Positions 39,943 to 51,900 of a stretch of DNA of 64,000 nucleotides are shown piece after piece. The position numbers and the translations under genes are program-made. The stretch's first letter is position 1; each line of letters opens with the position of its first letter. Location: positions 10,856,348 through 10,920,347 of the forward strand of contig CAIIXF020000006.1 in the NCBI GenBank assembly GCA_903813345.2, given 5' to 3'. This DNA is from Owenia fusiformis. Taxonomy: Eukaryota > Annelida > Polychaeta > Sabellida > Oweniidae. The notes beneath the pieces are model-generated. The model did not search any database. It saw nothing but the letters and a program-made list of their open reading frames with translations, and was not told where the DNA came from.

Positions 39943-42900
39943 ATGGCCTTTTGGAAAAAAACGGAGCCGTTTGTTTACATAATTTGTCTAATAATTATAC
40001 AATATGTGGACCTGTCAGAAGGTAAGTCTTGGCTCGGTAGCTTTATGACCATTTTATGCTTTTTATATGACAGAAAGATACATAATCAACTTTCAAATGG
40101 ATGTAAGAAAATCACGGAAATGTTTCACACTGAATTTCACATAGAAAATCAAAATAAAGTCTAGCCCATTTGCACATAGCCACCATTTAGATCAATCTAA
40201 AGATGGCTATGTGCAAATATATTAAGCATTGACCATGGGGCCATGCATTGACAGAGTCTGTGTCGTTTGTATGTGGGAAATCTATTATACACTGGTCAGT
40301 ATCAAACGATGGTAACGGTCGCAACATTCACATCTACAGTGGGGATCATAAAGAAATGCAAAAGCTATGAAAATTACATGCAGTCGCACATGTAATAAAT
40401 TCTTACCTCAGTGTATTCAGTGCTCCATTTTCTCCATCGTAGTAAGTCCAAATATAGTGAATTTGTGTCCCTAATGACATAGTGCTGTCCCTAGGTCTGA
40501 TTTCGTTACTCGGCTCGGAAAAAAGGTTTGTGGGTATCATTTTGTTCCAGACACTCTCTAGAATAAATTCATCTTGGGTGGAGTAAAAATGTGTGGTAAA
40601 CGAATTTGCTATGGGCAGTTAAAGAGGCGCCATCTATTCATTTTCAAACAGGGGGTAGGGGTATAAAATAATTTTTTAACACATTTTAATAGTAAAATGA
40701 CATTGAAATACTAATAAAATCTTATCAAAAACATTATTTACAATCAGTATGAATTTTCTTGTGTGGATTAGGGTGAAAATAAGGGCGTATTTTGAAATTC
40801 ACTACAGGGGCGCCACCTATTTTGGTACTTCTACCACGTGTAATAACTTATTTTAGATTCGTTAAGGTACGAAATGTACTGAAAAAATTCATTCTGAAGG
40901 ACCTATATATGTTCATACCACATACTTAAAATTAGATCAATAGCTTATGTACCGGCGGAGAAAAAAATTATTGAAATTTAAAATTGTGGTATCATGCAGG
41001 ATAGGGGTGACCATATCTCACATTATTAACTTCCAAAATATGGAGCATATGTATCTCAAATGTGCTCAAAATGTTGTATGTACTCTTGCTTTGTCATAAT
41101 ATTACTAATAAGAAGTAGAAAAATGATTGTACATTTTAGAAATTATTAATTCTCATTTTGGCTTCTGACGTCCCAGGGGTGACCATATCTCACCTTTATA
41201 ACTTCCAAAATATGGAGCATATGTATCTCAAATGTGGTCAAAATGGTGTATGTACTCTTGCTTTGTCATAATATTAGTAATAAGAAGTAAGAAAATAATT
41301 GTACATTTAAAAAAATATTAATTCTCATTTTGGCTTCTGACGTCCCAGGGGTGACCATATCTCACCTTAATAACTTCCAAAATATGGAGCATATGTATCT
41401 CAAAATGTACTCAAAATGGTGTATGTACTCTTGCTTTGTCATAATATTATACTAATAAGATGTAAGAATATGATTATACATTTAAAAAATGTTAATTTTA
41501 ATTTTAGCTTCTGACGTCCCTCAATAACTTCTAAAATTATGTAACATATACAACTCAAATATACCAAAAATGGGGCATATGGTCTTGCTTTGTCATAATA
41601 TTATTCATGAGATGTAGAAAAAATTATTACACCTTTTTTGAATTGAAATTTTCATTTTAGCTTCCGAATCTGACATCCCAGGGGCAACTATATCTCACCT
41701 TGATATAACTCTCACAGTATGCAACATATGCATCTCAAATGCATGCCCAAAATGGTATAAATATAGTCTTGTTTTGTCATATTTATTGAGATTCATAAAA
41801 TCAGAAGTTCAGAATTTATGGATTTGACTGTCTCCCCTGAAGGATGCAGCTACATATAGCCCAGAGACAATAAGATCTACTTTCAAATATTTGCATCTTC
41901 TCCCCAAACACTCCTTATATTACAGGAACAATGGACGATAAGTCTTTTGCATGCCTTGGATGCAACATCTTTTGTATACTGGTAGCCTATCAGTAGTGTG
42001 AGTAGCCTAGCCTCTTTTACCAAAATTGGCCCCTTAACCCCAAATCTGACCCGAAATTTTGAAAATATCCTGAAAAATTAGGCCTTAAAGGCGCATTTAT
42101 GCCCAAACATACACCAAACTGTCCCACTGCTAAATTACAAGGGCGATAAGTCACTTCTAATCCCGATTGACATTCTCTCGTTTGCATGTTTTGTCATATA
42201 TCAGAATTACAAATGACTTTATAACTGTAATGTCTCTCATTCTATGGTACATGTATCAGAAGAAATCCAGATCGGAAATCGGATGATTTAGAACAGTATT
42301 AGAATTCAGATATGGCATCACATGCAATGATTGCATAAGGAAAGGGCTAAAGTTTTGCCATGGCCATATTCTGCAATAATATCATGGGAAGGTAGATACT
42401 GATAAGATTTCCTCTTTCACAGGGTTCGTACACCTTTTTCAATATGAATTTCCCTGACAATTCCCTGACATTTCCAGGCAAAAAAGGAAATTTCCAGATC
42501 TAATTTCCCTCGCGCGCCCTCTAAAAAGTCTCAAACAACTGTATTATTCAAGACAAAAAGACTTATTATGAAACATTTGGGGTTTCTCCTTCAGTACCAT
42601 TTCTCATGACTTAACTACTTGTACAGGCAGTCTTATTCACCAATTTATTCCTGATACATTTTATTTTTAATATTACATATTTTACATTGCATAAGGCCAA
42701 AGGTACATACATACATGTACATGGGGCATAGCCAACAAGTATCAAGGAGGTGCATCTTTTGGGGTTTGCATCACTGCGAGCGAAGGAAAACCAGAAGGGG
42801 GGGTACGGGGGTTCACCCCCGGAAATTTTTCAATATTGACAATTGTATATGGTGCATTCTAAGCATTTCAAACTATTATTTGTTAATATTTTGTAATGAA

Positions 42901-45900
42901 TCCAAATGACAACTGAAACTTTTGAAATTTTGATCTAAATCCTACTAGAAAAATAGCAACTCACTTGAGGGGCAATTCCCACCTAATGAAACATATTTCT
43001 ATTGAATACTATCATTGTGAACATTATATGATAGCAATAACCTGGCATTACTATTGTCTTCTCCCTTTTGGGAAAATTACACCAAAACAATTGACACCAT
43101 ATTAGAAATTCCTTCTCAAGTAGCATCACCAGATCACGAAAAGGCTCAGGCCTATGATACCAAATCAAATAATCAGTATTTTGTGTTATCATGAATCAAA
43201 TTTCTTTAAATTATCAAAAATTTCATAAAAATGGTGGCAATTTTGAATTCAGAGACCATCTTGAATATTTCTTCTTGAGCAGGTCCTTCTGTCCCTAAGG
43301 CTACATCATACAAAATTTGAGCCAAAGTAAAATGCTGGGTTCATCTTTACAAGAAGAAAAATTTGGACCAAATTCAAAAACTGTTAATAGTACCCCACAC
43401 ACATTTTGGTTGCCTACTTCCATGTGCTAAGGTTTTTAAAATTGACAAAGTCCCTGAAAGTTGAAAAGACTGACGTAAGATCGGACTGTCGAACAGACAG
43501 CTTCTTAATATAAATACAATTTTACATTGTAAAGAGCTCCCAGAATTTTTTTTGTTTTTCACCTCCCCCCCTCAGATTAACCCCTCATCAAACCATGAAA
43601 TATATACCAGTAATTAACTTTGAATGGCCTAAGACTAAGCTTACTACATAAAAAAAAGCATAATTGTAATAAATCATCTATACATTATTTTTATTGTTCG
43701 GTTTCAGTGTAATGTTCACACTGTTCTTACAAAAAGACAATACCAGATCTAATGTCATTCAACCAACCCTAATGAAAAGATTTGCAATTTGTTGAAACAA
43801 CTAGATGATTTTGGATTTCACTTATATCCTGTCATAGCCCTAAAATGTATTTTGCTGGAACATTATTCTTTCAACATTGATACAAAATTCCCTGACATTT
43901 CCCTGACACATCTACTGTTTCAAAATTCCCTGACATTTGTGGCCCTTTTTGACCCAATTTTAAAATTCCCTGACATTTCCAGCACCTGGAAAAATAAATC
44001 AATTTCCCTGACATTTCCAGGTATGTACGAACCCTGTTTCAGTACGCAATCCAAATTGACACTTTCAGTGTTTTTAGCATTAAGTTTTGATGTCTGGAAG
44101 GAAAACAGATCACTCTTGTTCTTGGCACATCTTAGGAAATTTACAAGTGAATTAGTATGATATACCTTCTCCCTTGTTCCATTTCTATGTTTTATATGTG
44201 GGGAAGAAATATTACTTAATTTGCACAATCATTTATGTTCATGTTCTGCATATTTTCACTGTTGTGTTTTAGCATGTTAATGATCTAATTTTTGGCATGG
44301 TCATTCAAAATTTAATTTAATGGAGGAACTATAGTTTTCCATAATCTGTTATGAATGGAGGTTTTGGAGGCCTAATAAACTGAAGAACTTTGTTCCTGGA
44401 TATGGTTCTATCAAATGGTACCGTTAGGTTTTCAAGTTGCCTTTTGTCGAATGTGCTATATTGTTCTTGCCCCATCTCAACAATTGTATTCACTGTATGG
44501 CCTATCATGCCAAGAGTAATGCAAGTGTTCCAAAAGCTAAGTTCTTCTCTGGGACCCTAGAAGTGCGGGACATCACAATCATAAATATTTCAATACAATC
44601 AATGTATGTTGTATGACAAACATGAAAACTAGAGAATGTGGCTAGAAAGATTTATCATTACAAAGAGCTCCTTTTCCCGTATTTTACGTACTCAAAATCC
44701 CTTAATTCAGTGTATGATCCAAGGTGTATATATTGCAGGCCACAGGATAACATATTAACACCTTATCAACATTTGCCATTACTTCACAAATGGAGTAAAG
44801 TACTCCCACTATTGATAGGCTAAAAGGATTCCTGTATGGATTACAAAAGATGTTTGGTCCAAGTTATGCAAGGGAATAATCTCATCCATTGTACCTGTAA
44901 GGGGAGCAGATGCAAATATTTGAAAGCAGATATTATTTGCCCTGAATTATATGTAGCTGTAGAGGAGACAGTCAAAATCCGTTGATTCTGAACTGTTGAT
45001 TTTACAATTCTAAATAAATATGACAAAACAAGACTATATTTATACCATTTTGAGCACACATTTGAGATGCATAAGTTGCATATTGTGAGAGTTATCAAGG
45101 TGGGACACCAGAGGCTAAATGAGAAATTTAAAAAAAAATGCAATCATTTTTCTACATTTCATTAGTAATATGAAAGACAAGACTTTTCTGAGAATATTTG
45201 AGGTGTATATGTTACATATCTTAGAAGTTATTATTGTTATTATATGTTGCGATATGATTACCCAGGAACGTAAGAAGCTAAAATTAAAATTTTTTAAATG
45301 TATAATCATATTCCTACATCTTATGAGTATAATATTATGACAAAGCAAGAGTACATACACCATTTTGAGTACATTTGAGATACATATGCTCCATATTTTG
45401 GAAGTTATCAAGGTGAGATATGGTCACCCCTGGGACGTCAGAAGCCAAAATGAGAATTAATAATTTCTAAAATGTACAATCATTTTTCTACTTCTTATTA
45501 CTAATATTATGACAAAGCAAGAGTACATACACCATTTTGAGCACATTTGAGATACATATGCTCAATATTTTGGAAGTTATTAAGGTGACATATGGTCACC
45601 CCTGGGACGTCAGAAGCCAAAATGAGAATTAATATTTTTTTAAATGTACAATCATTTTCTTACTTCTTATTACTAATATTATGACAAAGCAAGAGTACAT
45701 ACACCATTTTGACCACATTTGAGATACATATGCTCCATATTTTGGAAGTTATAAAGGTGAAATATGGTCACCCCTGGGACGTCAGAAGCCAAAATGAGAA
45801 TTAATAATTTCTAAAATGTACAATCATTTTTCTACTTCTTATTAGTAATATTATGACAAAGCAAGAGTACATACAACATTTTGAGCACATTTGAGATACA

Positions 45901-48900
45901 TATGCTCCATATTTTGGAAGTTAATAATGTGAGATATGGTCACCCCTATCCTGCATGATACCACAATTTTAAATTTCAATAATTTTTTTCTCCGCCGGTA
46001 CATAAGCTATTGATCTAATTTTAAGTATGTGGTATGAACATATATAGGTCCTTCAGAATGAATTTTTTCAGTACATTTCGTACCTTAACGAATCTAAAAT
46101 AAGTTATTACACATGGTAGAAGTACCAAAATAGGTGGCGCCCCTGTAGTGAATTTCAAGATACGCCCTTATTTTCACCCTAATCCACACAAGAAAATTCA
46201 TACTGATTGTAAATAATGTTTTTGATAAGATTTTATTAGTATTTCAATGTCATTTTACTATTAAAATGTGTTAAAAAATTATTTTATACCCCTACCCCCT
46301 GTTTGAAAATGAATAGATGGCGCCTCTTTAACTGCCCATAGCAAATTCGTTTACCACACATTTTTACTCCAACCAAGATGAATATATTCTAGAGAGTGTC
46401 TGGAACAAAATGATACCCACAAACCTTTTTTCCGAGCCGAGTAACGAAATCAGACCTAGGGACAGCACTAACAAATAAGAACTTCAAAAGTTGAAGTGGA
46501 TATTCACATGTTATGCCGACTCTTCAAATATTGAGGTGATTTTGTCGCCCGATTGCGCCGGAACGGAGGATTAGCTCCCAGAATGCAACATGACACGTGC
46601 CAGCTTTCAACATGCTGTCCCGCCATTTTGAAACCTGTCATGAGTAAATACGGTTAACTGATGTTGCATGCTGGGAGTCAACCGTCCTTGGATAACAAAC
46701 ATGGCGATTCATGAAAACATTCATTCGATTTGGTAGGGATTTATCCATTATTTGCAGGTATGAAGCTTTGGATTCATTTATTGAGCTACTTTAGTGAACG
46801 GGAATTATTTTTCTACCGCTTGGGAGAGTTTGAGACACGAAACCTGGAAATTAGCTCATTGTGACAACTTGTGAACGTTGAGTTTTATTTTTGTCCCCCA
46901 CTGTAAAGATGTATCATGTGCTTTCAACAGACTTGATAGCCCATGATCGAATAAACTACATTATAGTTGATATTTTGCTTTGATATTTGAACCAAATCAG
47001 GCTTGTATGACATTGGAGCTAGTGTATGGAGTATGATAATTTTTTAAACATCATGTGTGGGCGCCACAGTTCAACCATACATGTATCTTCCATCGCTTAA
47101 GGGAAGATAACTAGAAATTTAAGATACAGTAGGATAACAGTCATGTTTGTTTTAAAAATGTGGTAACCGGACATCTTAGCTCTCCATTATAAACTCTCAT
47201 AACGTTACAGCATCACCGCATATCAGTTACATGTATCTTATCATCTGTAAAACCAAAATCCAAGTTGAACAGTGTAATATTGTAATGTTCTAGGGCCTCC
47301 TTAGTCTGTATCCAACAGACTAGACTGGTGCGAATTGGAGGTTTTGCACAGAATTATCTAATTAGAGTCGGGCATCCCCGTTTACTGGGGAATGGACAAT
47401 GGCCAAGCAAAGTGTAGCAATTCAGCCAGCTACAGATTTGGAAGAGAATGTGCTAAACTTCATGCAGGAATCGAAGCCTGTGCATTCAGGTTCCAGGCCT
47501 GTAGCCAGCTTTTGCCAGGAGAGATTCATTTTTTAAAGTATACCGGGGGTTTACATTTGACCATTTTGGCTCTAAATATTGGAAAACTGCTCAGCTCAGA
47601 ATGGTGAAAATCTGTATGATTGTGACAAAATTTTGCTTGGGGAAAGAGTTCACTCGCACCCCTGAGTTTTCAAGAAAATGTAAAAACTGATGCATGTAAG
47701 CTGACACATAATTCTTTGTATATGTGGGCTTTGAAAAGAGGGACCTTTTGTTTTTTGACTTTGATGAATGATTCATTGAATTTTGCTTCATGAGATCTCA
47801 CTGAGTCTTCTGATAGGACTTCATGGTACCACATGGAGCATATAAAACAACCCTGGCTAAGAACCTATGAATTTGGGACAGCTGGTCCTGTTGAGATTAT
47901 GTCAGGTAGCTTTGATTATTATTATAAAGGTGTGGTTGAGCAAACAACATCTTACAATCCTAGGGGAGTTGGATTCTATGAAGCATACAGTAGTGTATCC
48001 ATGGCAAAGTTTAATGTACCAGACCTAGCTGCTGTTGTTTCCTGGAGAATATCTGGTCGTAAGAACTTCAAAGAATGTGAAACAAAATCAATTCAAATGT
48101 AAGTATTCGACTATATCATTTTAGCATCGAACCATTGTTGATTAGATAATTGTGACTATGTGGATGGATCGAACCCATTTTACGTCACCTAGTATATTTT
48201 TTTATTCTCATATAACTGGACCTATGATCATTTTATTACCAACAACATTTCAGAATAATAGAAGATGAGAATAACCATAATAATTTATCATCTCTTCATA
48301 TTGTTTAAGGATTTAAGCCTTGGACTCAGTGCATTGTGTGCTGAACCATTCCAGGAAGATGTTGTTTCCAAATCTTTGCATGACCTTGCCGGGGGAAATG
48401 CAAAGTTTCGGAAACAACATCTGGGTGGAATGAAGCAGCCACAATACTTTGAATCTTGGGCTTAAATTCTTTTCACACATTGCAAAATATTTTCTATAAA
48501 TCACCTAAAAGATACAAAATCAGTAACTAAAAGAACATATTTTCAATAAAACTTTTTTTTGCAAGGGTCAAGTATTGGAAAACTCAATCACTTAGCAACT
48601 GTACACAAAAAATGCATTATTGATATTTCACACACTGTTCATTATGTGAATACTCTGTTCTGATTGGTTGGAATTGAACGCACCTTTCCTAGCTATGTGT
48701 GAATTTCATTTTAAGATATATAGTTTTGAGTATTAAATCACCTGTTATGTTTTCATTATGAGTGTTTTTGCCTGCTCTTCTGAGGGGGTTGCCACCTATG
48801 CCTTATACTAGGAAAAGGCCGAAAAGGTGGAATCTTGGCTTGTAAATGTACTTGTTCTTGTTCACTATTTATTTTAGGTGTGTTTAATATAGTTGCACAC

Positions 48901-51900
48901 TTTTATCAAAACTTGGCAAAAGTCATTTTAACATTTAAAAGCATATAAAAGCATTTCATCAATTATAGTTAGATATTGTATCAAAAATTACATAGAAATT
49001 TGTATCATGTGGATCTACCTTAAATGAAAAAAACACATCTTACAAGGTACTGTTTTCTATTGTTTTTTTATTATTGTTTTTAAACATTTATTTCAATTAA
49101 TTATTTACAGGTATGGTACAAAGATAAGGTTTCAAATTCATAAAGAGTATTTATGTTACTTACACATTTTTCAATGTACCATTTGTGAATGTTTTCTATT
49201 GTAGAAAATACATTATATTGATGATTCCCCTCCTTAACAGAGAAAAATTACATGTTCATGTTCTATAAAATATTAATTGCAGGGTTATTCAACATGGGAG
49301 TTATCCAGTGATCAATCCACAGAACGAGACATTTCCTGATGATTTTTACTTAGAACGCGCTGACATGCAGTTTATTAGTTTCCCTAGTGACTCACTGATA
49401 TTATACTTGGTGAACAATCCATTGCCAGGCAACTGGTATGCAGCAGTATTTATCAATGAAAAGAATGAGCATATCACTCCACCGGTATGTTAACTTTGTA
49501 TTATTATTAAGCATGATAATGGTTGTGATATATTTTGCCTGTTTTTTTATTATTATGTCACCAGATGTCACCACCAGAAGTGACATATTGTTATAGTCTC
49601 CAACTTTTTCGTGGATGTTGTTTGGTGGTCAGCCTCTGTAACAAATGACAGGTGGTGACATTTTGCATGTTAATACCTTTGGAACTTTTTGTAAGACCAC
49701 TCGTAAAACTCAGGTACTTTGTAGTTAACTTTATATCATGTGTTTGGCACTGTTGTAGGGTTTGCCCATACTCTTTATTAGTATACTATACAGCATCAAA
49801 TGTTGAGGGGGAAGCAAGATTACTATATCTCATTATTGTATATAAGGCTGTTAATAATTTATTCAGTTATCTTCTATTCTATGGACATAGGGACTGTACA
49901 CTATTTTAATAGACAATACAAATACACAATTCATGTATTAATTTAATCTTGGCCAGATCTTTAAATTCACCAGCGATATATTATGTTATAGTCTCGGATA
50001 TAAGTATGTGATATAGAAAAGTCACAATAATTCCCTCAGGCTAAATGGAAATAATATTTTTATATTATTAGGTTTAATAGTACATTTTACTGAACAAAAG
50101 TAACATTAGATTAAAAATCTAACATTGTTATCTAGGATAAAGATTGTTATGAAATGCAGTGCATATATGGTTATCCCTCATTAAAATAAGTTTGTCATCT
50201 TGAGAAGACCCCTGAATAATAAGCATCTTTTCAAGTGATAATCAATCACATACCATTAAACTGCCATAAGGACAAGTGTTAATAATATGTGTTGAAAATA
50301 TCTGATTTCTGTCTCTGAGAAGTCATATTGGATGTACTGTACTGCAGTCATGTACAATGTTATAAACCATACCTTGCAGTAAGTCCATTATGGTCTAGTG
50401 GTTAGGATTCCTGGCTTTCACCCAGGCGGCCCGGGTTCGATTCCCGGTAATGGAACACTACTTTTTAATTATATTTTCTGAAAATTATGAAATTTTAGTG
50501 CAGACAGAATATTATAAGGCCTTGCATGATTTTTAGTCCGTAAACAGGTTATTTGAGAAAAGTGCAATATATTTTATTTAGGGTGTGCATTTGTTGGTAA
50601 CCAACCCATTAGCCTGTACTAGGAACAGAGGTTGACCAAAGGTTAATCCATTTAAAATATGGAAGAATGGTCAGGCCAACTTTTTTATTTCAAGTTCATA
50701 TATTGTAACATTTAATATCATACAATGAAAATCCAACAAGGTAAATCAGGCCAACTGATCGTGTGTCGATGTCCATGATTTAGAATGCATGTTTATGAAT
50801 TAGCAAAGGCCATATTAAAATATTTAAGACTATTCAAAAATCACCCTATTACTACTTTTTTCAAGGCCCAACTGCGTCGCTAACATGCTAAATATAAGAG
50901 TAAGCTGACGTGTGGAAGTCTGACTTACCTTCTAAAGGTTAGAACCCGAATCTTAATGAAACCATATTACCTTTGTTGCGTCGATGATGATGCATAAACA
51001 TAGCATTTGATAGAAATTAGCGTAAATGCTTTTCCGACTTTTTCATTTTTCATCAATGTTGACTTCCGGGAAGGCGTTGTAGTTATCACGAAATAACGCA
51101 TTGACCCTTGAACTTTACTTTGTTGACGTGTCAACCAAGCATGTCTGGTGTGAAAATTAAAAGAATATTAAGCAATGTTCTACATCCACCAAGCTAAGTG
51201 AAGTAGTCAATATTTAAAATTACTAATTTCAAGTGAAGTACGCAACGAAACTGCGTGATCTACACTCCCACTATTGGTCTGAATGAAATGCTACGTAGAA
51301 ATATGAGCCGTCTGCTGTACTAGCCGATTAATAGAGTAAGACCTGTTCACGGTGTTATAGCATGACAGATACGCCACCTCTGAAAACGAGGTTAGTCGTA
51401 TACGATCACTGATTTATCCAATAAAATGGCCACGATGAAACAGAAAGCTAAGGTAGGTGCATTATGTTCTACTACTGCGTATCAATAAAAGCATGAAAGA
51501 TTTATGTAAGCGTCGCATTCGGTGATGCATTCAGTAATGTTTATTTTGAACGTAGTCTTTGCAAATCGACGCCCATGGATAACATGAAATAAACGAAAAA
51601 CTGTCGAGTTTGAAATTCAAAACTTCATAAAATTTAGTAATTTGTTTCTTTTCTTCGTTAGGACATGCTCTACATTGCGCAACAACCTTGGTGTATATAA
51701 ATGTAACCTACATACGATCATACAAAGCCATTTAAGCATTGTAAACCACTTAATATGTTCTACTCAAGCCATAATAATGTATTTTGAATTTGCGGATACG
51801 CCAAAAATTGATAGACAGTTACGCGAACCTCGTTCATATATGTAAAACCGAATCATTTCATATCGCTTGTGATCCAAAATTGAAATGTTTTTCAACCGGA

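Larger units (their letters stand above)
40482..46468. mobile_element. About 6-kb giant inverted-repeat element in PGAP6 intron 1
   Basis: The left end GTGCTGTCCCTAGGTCTGAT returns inverted at the right end, and TA flanks both sides (40480-40481 and 46469-46470). The arms are reverse complements for about 1.75 kb, from 40482 to about 42240 and from about 44560 to 46468. Divergence is low at the ends and rises inward. Each arm contains an array of units of about 170 bp. The centre is filled by a younger nested insertion. No transposase is evident, so it is non-autonomous. Confidence 0.85.

Noticed and set aside
47392-47607. Possible extra PGAP6 exon
   Set aside because: No acceptor and donor pair fits the phases of exons 1 and 2, and the sequence resembles a dispersed repeat.
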